Source: an uncultured Bacteroidales bacterium (GTDB lineage: Bacteria > Bacteroidota > Bacteroidia > Bacteroidales > P3). From it: 33,486 nucleotides of DNA. Where the stretch lies: assembly GCA_947167075.1 (NCBI GenBank), contig CAMVGR010000019.1, forward strand, positions 1 to 33,486, read 5' to 3'. This document shows, one piece after another, positions 1-7,439 of the stretch (positions within the stretch are counted from its first letter, which is position 1; each line of letters opens with the position of its first letter). The position numbers and the translations under genes are program-made. Below the pieces are notes generated by a model, which worked only from the letters and a program-made list of their open reading frames with translations, was not told where the DNA came from and searched no databases.

Positions 1-113
1 GCCCCAATGGGCAGCCCTCTGCCATTGTTATAGCAGCAGCTGCAAGACGCTGATACATAATAATATATAGCCACACCGTGAGTGTCTAACCACCTGATAC
101 ACAGTATTGTCTA
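1..113. other. Left-edge sequence, possible gene fragment
   Basis: Two readings are possible and I cannot choose between them. On the minus strand an ATG at 58 opens a frame reading MYQRLAAAAITMAEGCPLG that leaves the window at base 1. On the plus strand a frame ending at the TGA at 49-51 reads PNGQPSAIVIAAAARR, which could be a protein C-terminus. Both look protein-like partly because the GCAGCAGCTGC stretch codes for alanine on both strands. No Bacteroidetes promoter box is visible upstream of the minus-strand ATG. The remaining bases up to the repeat at 114 show nothing I can identify. Confidence 0.2.
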
Positions 114-179
114 CGTACCAACACCGTACTTCATCCGTACATGCACCGTACATGCACCGTACATGCACCGTGGATGCAT
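114..179 (+). repeat. 11-bp-unit interspersed repeat, copy 1
   Basis: Six consecutive 11-mers run from 114: CGTACCAACAC, CGTACTTCATC, three times CGTACATGCAC, then CGTGGATGCAT. The order (a TTC unit followed by ATG units) is the same in the other copies at 11343-11393, 19191-19238 and 25541-25610. About 38 bases centred on the TTC unit and two ATG units are identical to copies 2 and 3. The unit is close to self-complementary and contains GTAC, CATG and TGCA. A GC-rich tail with repeated GACGCATCGC follows to about 203. The stretch 204-340 before the rpsO promoter holds nothing else I recognise. Confidence 0.85.
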
Positions 180-343
180 CGCGACGCATCGCATCGCCGA
201 CGGCCTATCTGCGACCTATCTATATTGAAAGTGGCGAACAATGGGATGAATGATTCGGAGGAGATGGCGTGTTAATGCTTGTTAAATCCATTCGGTGATT
301 GGTATTAATAAATGTTAAATATGAAAATAATTGAAAAAAAATA

Positions 344-373
344 TTGCCAGTATGAAAAATGTTCGTATTTTTG
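344..373 (+). promoter_or_regulatory. rpsO promoter, Bacteroidetes type
   Basis: TTG at 344-346, a 19-base spacer and TATTTTTG at 366-373 match the TTG-N19-TAnnTTTG promoter used by the primary sigma factor of Bacteroidetes. It lies about 50 bases before the rpsO ATG and would serve the rpsO-pnp-recX cluster. Confidence 0.8.
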
Positions 374-422
374 CACTCGAAATAAGAACTACAGAAACAA
401 GAAAAAGCAAACGTAATACATT

Positions 423-692
423 ATGTATCTGACAAAAGAGAAGAAAGAAGAGATATTCGCCCAGTATGGCAAATCGGCAAAAGACACTGGTTCGACCGAA
501 GGTCAAATCGCCATGTTCACCTATCGCATCCAGCACCTGACCGAGCTTATGAAGGATCATAAGAAAGACCAAGTGTCGGAGCGTGCATTGGTAGGCCTCG
601 TCGGTAAGCGTCGCAAGATGCTTGACTATCTGAAAGAGAAAGACATCGAGCGCTACCGTGCCATTGTGAAGCAACTGGGTCTGCGTAAATAG
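423..692 (+). CDS. rpsO: 30S ribosomal protein S15
   Basis: S15 binds the central domain of 16S rRNA early in 30S assembly and contacts 23S rRNA across the subunit interface. The 89-residue product is full length for the family. It shows the characteristic GSTEGQIAMFT segment near residue 24, the H..DHKKD region near residue 45, and the KRRKMLDYL helix near residue 64. ATG at 423 follows a clear promoter and an A-rich leader with no Shine-Dalgarno site, as is usual in this phylum. The gene is followed by a hairpin terminator and then pnp, the same order seen in many bacteria, including Escherichia coli. Identification is secure. Confidence 0.97.
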   Translation: MYLTKEKKEEIFAQYGKSAKDTGSTEGQIAMFTYRIQHLTELMKDHKKDQVSERALVGLVGKRRKMLDYLKEKDIERYRAIVKQLGLRK

Positions 693-730
693 AAAGATAA
701 TAGTTTTTCATATTTATTTGGTTATGGTTG

Positions 731-765
731 GGGCTGCCCGAGAGTCTATCGGGTAGCCCTTTTTT
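731..765 (+). terminator. Terminator between rpsO and pnp
   Basis: An 11-bp stem with one G-U pair (731-741 with 749-759) and a 7-base loop is followed by six T residues at 760-765. It sits 39 bases after the rpsO stop. I see no TAnnTTTG promoter between it and pnp, so pnp is probably expressed by read-through of this terminator. Confidence 0.85.
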
Positions 766-791
766 GAAAGAAACGAAACAAAATAAAGGCC

Positions 792-833
792 CGGCGAACG
801 GTTCGCCGACCGCTCTTGCCCGAAAGGGGGCAA
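792..833 (+). promoter_or_regulatory. Structured leader upstream of pnp
   Basis: Two hairpins follow one another. CGGCGAAC at 792-799 faces GTTCGCCG at 801-808, and TTGCCC at 816-821 faces GGGCAA at 828-833. Neither is followed by a T-run, so they are not simple terminators. In enterobacteria the pnp leader forms an RNase III-cut stem through which PNPase represses its own synthesis. A similar role here is inference from position only. Confidence 0.45.
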
Positions 834-885
834 TCGGTAGAAAAAACAGGCCTGCGGAAATAAACGAAAACAATAAAGAAAAGAA

Positions 886-3132
886 ATGAACGAACACATC
901 ATCACCAAGCGATTCGACATGGGCGATGGCCGAATGATCGAAATCGAAACAGGTAAACTAGCAAAGCAAGCCGACGGTGCTGCCGTAGTGCGCATGAACA
1001 ACACCATGCTGCTGGCAACCGTATGTTCCAAGAAAGAGGTCGGCGAGAATGTCGACTTCATGCCCTTGACAGTTGATTATCAAGAAAAGTATGCTGCAAT
1101 GGGACGCTTCCCTGGTGGATTTTTCAAGAGAGAAGCACGCCCCAGCGAACATGAGATACTGATAGCCCGATTGGTCGACCGAGCCTTGCGTCCGCTCTTC
1201 CCCGACAATTTCCATGCCGAGGTGCAGGTGCAAATCACCCTCATCAGCGGCGACCACGAGACCATGCCCGACCAGCTGGCAGCCCTGGCTGCTGCTTCTG
1301 CCCTGGCAGTGAGCGACATCCCCTTCAACGGCCCCGTTAGCGAGGTGCGCGTCAGCTTCCTCGATGGGAAGTATGTAATCAACACCCCGATGCAGGACAT
1401 CGAGCGCGCCGACCTCGACCTTATTGTGGCTGCAACGGAGGATAACATCATGATGGTGGAAGGCGAGATGAAGGAAGTGAGCGAGGACTGCATGTTGGGC
1501 GCTCTCAAGGCAGCACACGAAGCCATCAAGATACAGTGCCGTGCCATTGCCGAACTGACAGTGGAGGCCGGTAAGCAGGAAAAGAGAGAGTACTGCCACG
1601 AGGTGAACGACGAGGAACTGCGTCAGCGCGTGCGCGAGGCAGTATACCAAAAGTGCTATGATTTCAGCAAGCAAGGAATCGCCAACAAGCATCAGCGCGA
1701 GGATGGATTTGCTGCCATCAAGCAGGAGTTTATCGATGCCAACTATACCGAAGAGACCCTCACCGACGAGGTGAAGTTTATGATAGACCGCTACTACCAC
1801 GACGTGGAACGCGAAGCCATGCGCGACATGGTGCTCAACGAGCGTACGCGCCTCGACGGTCGCCAGTTGGACGAGATACGTCCTATCTGGTGCGAGACCG
1901 ACTATCTGCCTTCGGCACACGGCAGTGCTATCTTCACCCGTGGCGAGACCCAGTCGCTGGGCACTGTCACCCTGGGCACCAAGCTCGACGAACAGAAGAT
2001 AGACGGGGCTGTGGTGGAAGGAACACGCCGTTTCTTGCTGCACTATAATTTCCCGGGATTTGCAACAGGCGAGGTGAAAGGCAATCGCGGACTGAGCCGC
2101 CGCGAGGTGGGCCATGGCCATTTGGCATGGCGCGCCCTGAAAGAGGTGCTGCCCAGCGAGACCGAATGCCCCTACACCATCCGCGTGGTGAGCGACATCC
2201 TAGAAAGCAATGGCTCGTCGAGCATGGCCACTGTCTGTGCTGGATGCCTAGCACTGATGGATGCAGGCGTGAAGATCAGAAAGCCAGTGGCCGGTATAGC
2301 CATGGGCCTTATCAGCAAGGGCGACAAGTGGGCCGTGTTGAGCGATATTCTGGGCGACGAGGATCACCTGGGCGACATGGACTTCAAGGTCTGCGGTACA
2401 CGCGATGGTATCACCGCCTGCCAAATGGACATCAAGGTAGATGGCCTCAGCTACGACGTGCTGGCAAAGGCATTGGAACAGGCTCGCCAGGGTCGTCTCT
2501 ACATCATAGACAAGATCACGGAGACCATCCCCGAGCCACGTGCCGACTATAAGGACTTCGTGCCGCGTATTGAGCAGATCCAGATACCGAAGGACTTCAT
2601 CGGTGCTGTGATTGGCAAGGGTGGCGAAGTGATACAGAAGATACAGGCCGAAACCAACACCATTATTAATATAGAGGAGGTTGGCGACATGGGTATAGTG
2701 GATGTGGCCTCGCAGAACAAGGACGATATTGCCGCTGCAATCAAGTGGATAAAAGAGATATGCACGGTGCCCGAAGTGGGACAGGTGTATGATGCAAAGG
2801 TAGTGAGTATCGTCGAGTTCGGCGCTTTCCTGGAATTCCTTCCGGGTAAAGAGGGCCTTATGCACATCAGCGAATACCAATGGGGACGCACCGACACTTT
2901 GGAAGGCCTTGTGTCCGAAGGCGACATTATCCGTGTGAAGATTATCAATATCGACGAGAAGACCGGCAAAGTGAAGCTGAGCCGTAAGGCCCTGCTGGAG
3001 AAACCCGAAGGATATGAGGAGGAAAAGCCGGCTCGTAGAGAGGGTGGCCGCTCCAACGGCTCGCGACGCGAGGGTGGAGACAAGCATGGCTCCCGCCGTG
3101 AGAACGGAGACAGAGGTGGTCGCCGCCGTTAA
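886..3132 (+). CDS. pnp: Polyribonucleotide nucleotidyltransferase (PNPase)
   Basis: A phosphorolytic 3'-5' exoribonuclease that degrades mRNA, releasing nucleoside diphosphates, and can add tails in reverse. The 748-residue product has the full order: first RNase PH domain with [13 protein letters not shown] near residue 83; an all-alpha linker near 245-330; the second, catalytic RNase PH domain near 335-550; a KH domain with the IGKGG loop near residue 572; and an S1 domain from about residue 632 ([18 protein letters not shown]). The C-terminal 35 residues are an Arg/Gly/Ser-rich tail with repeated RREGG/RRENG, probably extra RNA contacts. ATG at 886 follows AAGAAAAGAA. The gene is preceded by rpsO and followed 41 bases later by recX, with which it is probably co-transcribed. 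Confidence 0.97.
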   Translation: MNEHIITKRFDMGDGRMIEIETGKLAKQADGAAVVRMNNTMLLATVCSKKEVGENVDFMPLTVDYQEKYAAMGRFPGGFFKREARPSEHEILIARLVDRALRPLFPDNFHAEVQVQITLISGDHETMPDQLAALAAASALAVSDIPFNGPVSEVRVSFLDGKYVINTPMQDIERADLDLIVAATEDNIMMVEGEMKEVSEDCMLGALKAAHEAIKIQCRAIAELTVEAGKQEKREYCHEVNDEELRQRVREAVYQKCYDFSKQGIANKHQREDGFAAIKQEFIDANYTEETLTDEVKFMIDRYYHDVEREAMRDMVLNERTRLDGRQLDEIRPIWCETDYLPSAHGSAIFTRGETQSLGTVTLGTKLDEQKIDGAVVEGTRRFLLHYNFPGFATGEVKGNRGLSRREVGHGHLAWRALKEVLPSETECPYTIRVVSDILESNGSSSMATVCAGCLALMDAGVKIRKPVAGIAMGLISKGDKWAVLSDILGDEDHLGDMDFKVCGTRDGITACQMDIKVDGLSYDVLAKALEQARQGRLYIIDKITETIPEPRADYKDFVPRIEQIQIPKDFIGAVIGKGGEVIQKIQAETNTIINIEEVGDMGIVDVASQNKDDIAAAIKWIKEICTVPEVGQVYDAKVVSIVEFGAFLEFLPGKEGLMHISEYQWGRTDTLEGLVSEGDIIRVKIINIDEKTGKVKLSRKALLEKPEGYEEEKPARREGGRSNGSRREGGDKHGSRRENGDRGGRRR

Positions 3133-3173
3133 AAGAATCGATTTATAGGGAATAATAAAAACAAAAAGAGTCT

Positions 3174-3665
3174 ATGAAGGCAAAACCGATGGACGAAACT
3201 ACACAAGCACTGCTCGACCGTGCAAGACGCTACTGTGCACTCAGCGAGCAGTGTGAGAGTGGAGTAAGACAGAAACTTATCTCGTGGGGTGCATCACCGG
3301 CAGCCATGGATGTAGTAGTAGCTCATTTGCGTAGCGAAGATTATCTCAATGATGTCAGATATGCGCGCACCTATTGCGAAAGCAAAATACTGCAGCAGCA
3401 TTGGAGCAAGCAGAAGGTGCTTTATCAGTTAAGGATCAAACACCTGGCAAAAGATGCCATTGAGGATGGTCTGTCTATGGTCGATGAGGAAACCTATATG
3501 AATATCCTGAAGGAAGAAGCTGCAAAAAAGATACACCTTTTAGGGGGAGAGCTCTCGCCAGAGGTGTACCGTAAATTGCTCAGTTTCCTCTCTTCGCGTG
3601 GCTATACCGCACAGGAAATCAACAAAGCCCTCGAAGGAGATTTACCCAAAGTTGACAATCTTTAA
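3174..3665 (+). CDS. recX: RecX-family regulator of RecA
   Basis: RecX binds RecA filaments and limits recombinase activity. The 163-residue product has the three-helix repeats of the family: ALSEQCESGVRQKLISWG in the first repeat, the diagnostic DYLNDVRYARTYCESKI near residues 58-74, and a KVLYQLRIKHL repeat after it. ATG at 3174 gives MKAKPMDET; a second ATG at 3189 is an alternative start. The gene lies 41 bases after pnp and 13 bases before the DUF3078 gene, with no promoter or terminator visible in either gap, so it is probably part of the same transcript. recA is not in the window. Confidence 0.88.
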   Translation: MKAKPMDETTQALLDRARRYCALSEQCESGVRQKLISWGASPAAMDVVVAHLRSEDYLNDVRYARTYCESKILQQHWSKQKVLYQLRIKHLAKDAIEDGLSMVDEETYMNILKEEAAKKIHLLGGELSPEVYRKLLSFLSSRGYTAQEINKALEGDLPKVDNL

Positions 3666-3678
3666 AATCGTAATACCT

Positions 3679-4770
3679 ATGAAACATATTGTTATTCTCT
3701 GCACTGCAGTGGTGGCTATGGCTTTCAGTGCCGTTGCCCAAGAAGAGCAGAAGCCTGCTGGTGCATGGACCACAAGCAGTACACCTGCATTGAAGATCAG
3801 CGAATTTATGTTCAAAAACTGGTCGTCTAGTGGTAATTCGCAGATCGACATCACCGGAACATTCTTCGGTAATTACAAGTACACCCATCCCAGCTTTGTG
3901 TGGGACAACATAGTGGACCTGGCCTATGGTTTTGCTTGGCAGGATCTTGCAGAAGGGGACACCCTGTTTGAGACACGCCGTAAGAGTAATGATAAAATAG
4001 ACCTGACAAGCTCTATCTCATGGAATGCCTACAAAGGGTGGGGCGCCAGCTTCCTGGCTAACCTCAAATCGCAGTTTGGCAATGGTTACGAATATAGTGG
4101 AGTGGGTGCGTCGCAGACCCAGCTGCTGGTAAGCAGCTTCTTTGCACCCGCCTACCTCACCACCGCTCTGTCGTTTGAGCACAAGAAAGACAACTGGTCG
4201 GTATCGTTGTCGTTTTTGACAGGTAAGACTACATTCGTTGTCAACGACTCGTTAATCGCAGCAGGGAAGAATTATGGTGTCATCCAGCCGGATAACTTCG
4301 ATGCCGCAGATCCTTCAACCTTCAACCATGCCTATTTTGCCCTTGGTAGCTACGTTAAGGCTCAGTATTTGAAGAAGGACATTTTGCCCAATCTCGACCT
4401 TTACGCCCGTGCTGAGTTGTTCTACGACTACAAAAAGTCGTCGAATATTGCTTGGAAAGGTATTGAGGCCTATGTGATTGACCCTTCCGACCCAGACAAG
4501 CGTCCGGAAAACAGCAAATACAATCTGGCTGACGGCGAAACATGGGCAGACCTGCAGGGCAAGAACTGGTTACAGCGTCGTGCTTTCGAGACCGACTTGG
4601 ACTTCGAGTTGAAACTGGACTATCGTTTTTCCTCGCACATTTCGGCTAATTTCGCCCTAAATATGAAATGGGATACTGACTTCAGCGGCATGAGCGACTG
4701 GGGCCATTGGCAGTTTTATCAAATGGCAGGTATACGAGTCTTCTTCGATTGGAAGACCCCCAGCAAGTAA
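3679..4770 (+). CDS. DUF3078 exported protein, probable outer-membrane barrel
   Basis: The 363-residue product begins with a signal peptide (MKHIVILCTAVVAMAFSAVA, cut before QEE). The frame is open further upstream, but this ATG at 3679 is the one that yields a signal peptide, and it lies just after recX. The rest resembles the Bacteroidetes family DUF3078. It has SEFMFKNWSSSGNSQI near the start, the repeated alternation of aromatic and polar residues expected of amphipathic beta-strands, and a C-terminal strand ending VFFDWKTPSK. The function of the family is unknown to me. It is the last gene before a bidirectional terminator, so it probably closes the rpsO-pnp-recX transcript. Confidence 0.8.
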   Translation: MKHIVILCTAVVAMAFSAVAQEEQKPAGAWTTSSTPALKISEFMFKNWSSSGNSQIDITGTFFGNYKYTHPSFVWDNIVDLAYGFAWQDLAEGDTLFETRRKSNDKIDLTSSISWNAYKGWGASFLANLKSQFGNGYEYSGVGASQTQLLVSSFFAPAYLTTALSFEHKKDNWSVSLSFLTGKTTFVVNDSLIAAGKNYGVIQPDNFDAADPSTFNHAYFALGSYVKAQYLKKDILPNLDLYARAELFYDYKKSSNIAWKGIEAYVIDPSDPDKRPENSKYNLADGETWADLQGKNWLQRRAFETDLDFELKLDYRFSSHISANFALNMKWDTDFSGMSDWGHWQFYQMAGIRVFFDWKTPSK

Positions 4771-4790
4771 AGAGAGACTGGTAGAAAGTG

Positions 4791-4830
4791 AAAAAAAGCA
4801 TCGGCATGAATATGTCGATGCTTTATTATT
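4791..4830. terminator. Bidirectional terminator between convergent genes
   Basis: AAAGCATCG at 4795-4803 pairs with CGATGCTTT at 4816-4824, with a 12-base loop that can add CAT/ATG. Read on the minus strand the stem is followed by seven T residues, a good terminator for the SAM hydrolase gene. Read on the plus strand the tail is the weaker TTTATTATT, after the DUF3078 gene. Confidence 0.75.
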
Positions 4831-5614
4831 TGAATCGCAACAGGACAGAACTGTTTGGTTTTAGCCCTGTAAGTTGAGCTAGAGATCGTTCTCGGAGTGC
4901 AAGTTCCAATTGTCCAGTGGCAGATACAGTTAGCTGAAGTGAGAAGTCGGAAGAGGTAGTGGGTCGGCTATGGCCGGGGTGTCGATAGCCAAGGCTGAGT
5001 TCGCTGACTTCCATCTCCAACACTTGAAGCACGAAAGGCCTTCCCTGGCGTAGTTGCTCAAACTCATTGTAATTCATGCCTAGATAGGCGTTTCCATAGT
5101 CATCGATATATTGCACATATATGCGAATATAGTCACCCTGCATGATATATCCCTGCCAGGGGCGCTGGAGGAGTTGAGGATGGGGCTCCCCGAGGTCGGA
5201 TAGGTGGGCTCCTAGCAGCAGTTTTGAGGCTATAGGGGTGAATAGACTGTAGGCGGCAAAATTATATATTCCGCCTTCTCGGGTTGGTAGCGACACTGCT
5301 TCTTCAACACTATCGCCTAGTGCCAGCGAAGGAAGCCCATTGTCAGAACAAATGTAGTATTGCCCTTTCGCACGAAGTGCAATGAAAGGCTCGTAAGAAC
5401 CTACGTCGATGATATGGACTGTATTTTCTGGGAAACCGGTGCAAGCGTGTCGAACGACAAAGCTTGCAGTCATAATATTGTATGCCTCCAGTCGGTGAGT
5501 GATGTCCACCACCTGTACACCATCTACAGCACGCATCAAAGCCCCCTTTACCATACCGGCAAAAAAGCCTCGTTCGCCCCAATCGGTTGTCAGTGTTACT
5601 GTTGGCATTTTCAT
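4826..5614 (-). CDS. SAM hydrolase / hydroxide adenosyltransferase (DUF62)
   Basis: Enzymes of this family use water to split S-adenosylmethionine into adenosine and methionine, and share a fold with SAM-dependent fluorinase and chlorinase. The product is about 262 residues. Its N-terminus TLTTDWGERGFFAGMVKG matches the family opening (ITLTTDFG...), followed by VVDITH, the SDNG motif near residue 98, and IDDYGNAYLGMN near residue 170. The frame is open further upstream, but that stretch does not resemble the family. I prefer the ATG at 5614, or the one two codons later at 5608. A TAACTTTG promoter box lies only 9 bases before the first ATG. It is divergent from sufC. Confidence 0.85.
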   Translation of the reverse strand: MKMPTVTLTTDWGERGFFAGMVKGALMRAVDGVQVVDITHRLEAYNIMTASFVVRHACTGFPENTVHIIDVGSYEPFIALRAKGQYYICSDNGLPSLALGDSVEEAVSLPTREGGIYNFAAYSLFTPIASKLLLGAHLSDLGEPHPQLLQRPWQGYIMQGDYIRIYVQYIDDYGNAYLGMNYNEFEQLRQGRPFVLQVLEMEVSELSLGYRHPGHSRPTTSSDFSLQLTVSATGQLELALRERSLAQLTGLKPNSSVLLRFK

Positions 5615-5623
5615 ATCAAGATG

Positions 5624-5631
5624 CAAAGTTA
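5624..5631 (-). promoter_or_regulatory. Promoter box of the SAM hydrolase gene
   Basis: Read on the minus strand this is TAACTTTG, an exact TAnnTTTG -7 box. It ends 9 bases before the ATG at 5614, so the transcript leader would be roughly 6 to 12 bases. I see no clear TTG at the -33 position, where a T-tract lies instead. Confidence 0.5.
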
Positions 5632-5661
5632 CGAAAAAAAAATGGTATGGAGGGAAAAAGA

Positions 5662-5693
5662 TTTGGCTATGTCGAGGAAAAGGTGTAATTTTG
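5662..5693 (+). promoter_or_regulatory. sufC operon promoter
   Basis: TTTG at 5662-5665, a 20-base spacer and TAATTTTG at 5686-5693 fit the Bacteroidetes promoter. The leader to the sufC ATG is about 58 bases and AT-rich. It drives sufC and, by overlap, the next three genes. Confidence 0.75.
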
Positions 5694-5754
5694 TAATTTG
5701 CAAAAGATTGGTAGAATTTATTTAGAATATTTATAATAAACAGATTATAGAAAA

Positions 5755-6513
5755 ATGTCACTTCTTTCGATACGCAATTTGCATGCTTCGATAGGTGAGC
5801 GTGAGATACTAAAGGGGGTCAATCTGGAGGTGAATTATGGTGAGGTACATGCCATAATGGGACCTAACGGGAATGGAAAGAGCACTCTGGCTGGTGTAGT
5901 GGCCGGTAACCCTAAATATACTGTCACTCAGGGTGAAGTTATATATAAAGGAAAGAATATACTTGAAATGCCAGTCGATCAGCGTGCCTGTGAGGGGCTC
6001 TTTTTGGGATTCCAATACCCCGTGGAGATACCAGGTGTTAGTATCACCAATTTTATGAGGACGGCAGTGAACGAGCAACGCAAGTACCATGGACTTGATC
6101 CGCTGAGCGGTGCGGAATTCTTACGCCTGATGGATGAGAAGAAGAAGGTGGTCGAAATGACTACAAATCTAGCCAACCGTTCTGTCAATGAGGGATTCAG
6201 TGGAGGAGAAAAAAAGAAGAACGAGATATTCCAGATGGCAATGCTTAACCCCACATTGAGCATCCTCGACGAGACCGACTCGGGCCTTGATATTGATGCT
6301 CTACGAATAGTGGCAGGTGGTGTAACGCAGCTACGCTCGAAAGAAAATGCTACTATTGTGATTACACACTATCAGCGCCTACTTGATTTTATCGTGCCTG
6401 ACTTTGTGCATGTTCTTTATGAAGGTCGTATTGTGAAGACAGGCCCCAAAGAATTGGCTCTTGAATTGGAAGAACGGGGCTACGAGTGGATCAAAGAAGA
6501 GATTGGAGCATGA
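5755..6513 (+). CDS. sufC: Fe-S cluster assembly ATPase SufC
   Basis: SufC is the cytosolic ABC-type ATPase of the SufBCD scaffold that assembles iron-sulfur clusters. The 252-residue product has Walker A GPNGNGKS at 36-43, a Q-loop near residue 87 (FQYPVEIPGVS), the signature FSGGEKKKNE near 148, Walker B with LDETDSGLD at 171-179, and the H-loop TH near residue 205. GFSGGEKKKNEIFQM and the ETDSGLDIDAL stretch are specific to SufC rather than transporters. The stop overlaps the sufD start as ATGA. sufB, which usually precedes sufC in this phylum, is absent: the gene upstream is on the other strand and sufC has its own promoter. Confidence 0.96.
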   Translation: MSLLSIRNLHASIGEREILKGVNLEVNYGEVHAIMGPNGNGKSTLAGVVAGNPKYTVTQGEVIYKGKNILEMPVDQRACEGLFLGFQYPVEIPGVSITNFMRTAVNEQRKYHGLDPLSGAEFLRLMDEKKKVVEMTTNLANRSVNEGFSGGEKKKNEIFQMAMLNPTLSILDETDSGLDIDALRIVAGGVTQLRSKENATIVITHYQRLLDFIVPDFVHVLYEGRIVKTGPKELALELEERGYEWIKEEIGA

Positions 6514-7439
6514 TTAGGAAAGACAAGTTGCCCGACGTATGGGGCGATAATTGGTTGTGTGACGCTCCAGAGAAGAAGCTTCCAATAGGCCGGGGTCATC
6601 AACAGTGCATCGTACTCTGTTCCCCTCAGGATTCCCCCCTCTTCATGTTGCGGGAGAACGATAATTATCTCATCATGAATGATGAGCAGAATCTGACGAT
6701 TGAACTGGAGGAGAATGCCAATTTGATGCTCTATCGCCTTCAGGGTGTTTTTACCCCATCTAACCATCAGACACAGTTGGCAATCAGAATGCAAAGTAAC
6801 TCGCAGCTGCACATGTGTACCATCACACTTGGAGGCGGACATGTCCGCAACAATGTCGAGGTACGCATGCTCGGCGAGGGATGCAGTTGTGAAGCCAATG
6901 GGTTGTACTTAATGGACAGAGACCAGCAGTGTGACAATTATATCTTTGTGGAGCATGCGTTCCCGCACTGTTTCAGCAGAGAGCTGTATAAGGGCATAAT
7001 AGACGATTCTGCCCGTGCCCGTTTTAATGGACATGTTCTGGTTCAAGATGGTGCCATCAAAACGGAGGCCTATCAGACCAATCGTAATATTCTTCTCACC
7101 GACAAGGCCCATGTTGATACTCGCCCATTCTTGGAAATCTATAACGACGATGTGAAGTGTTCGCATGGAAGCACGATAGGACAGTTGGACGAGCAGGCCC
7201 TCTTTTACCTGCAGACTCGTGGCATCAGCGAACGCATTGCAATCACTATGTTGAGCTATGCTTTCTGCGACGAGGTGATAAGCAGCATTGCTATCGAACG
7301 CCTCCGCAATGCTGTGGGCGACATGGTGAAGAAACGTCTCCATGGGGAGCTCTCCTCGTGTGCCGATTGTGCCATAGCATGTAATAATCCCTGCAATGGT
7401 CCCAACGCACATTTCGAGATTGACGCCAGTAAGTTGTGA
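6510..7439 (+). CDS. sufD: Fe-S cluster assembly protein SufD
   Basis: SufD pairs with SufB in the SufBC2D scaffold and is needed for iron acquisition by the complex. The 309-residue product carries the right-handed beta-helix core and the family's C-terminal segment (NDDVKCSHGSTIGQLDEQALFYLQTRG split over residues 222-250, where SHGSTIG and LQTRGIS are diagnostic). It is clearly shorter than many SufD proteins; the missing part is N-terminal. The extreme C-terminus holds a cysteine cluster at about 284, 287, 291 and 295. The ATG at 6510 overlaps the sufC stop by 4 bases. The stop codon in turn overlaps the next gene's GTG start, so all three are translationally coupled. Confidence 0.9.
   Translation: MIRKDKLPDVWGDNWLCDAPEKKLPIGRGHQQCIVLCSPQDSPLFMLRENDNYLIMNDEQNLTIELEENANLMLYRLQGVFTPSNHQTQLAIRMQSNSQLHMCTITLGGGHVRNNVEVRMLGEGCSCEANGLYLMDRDQQCDNYIFVEHAFPHCFSRELYKGIIDDSARARFNGHVLVQDGAIKTEAYQTNRNILLTDKAHVDTRPFLEIYNDDVKCSHGSTIGQLDEQALFYLQTRGISERIAITMLSYAFCDEVISSIAIERLRNAVGDMVKKRLHGELSSCADCAIACNNPCNGPNAHFEIDASKL

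Noticed and set aside
114..179. Possible CRISPR array
   Set aside because: The units are 11 bases and contiguous with no spacers, and no cas genes are present.
958..2121. A 387-codon open frame on the minus strand
   Set aside because: It is entirely opposite pnp, whose product is unmistakable; the His/Leu-rich translation matches no family.
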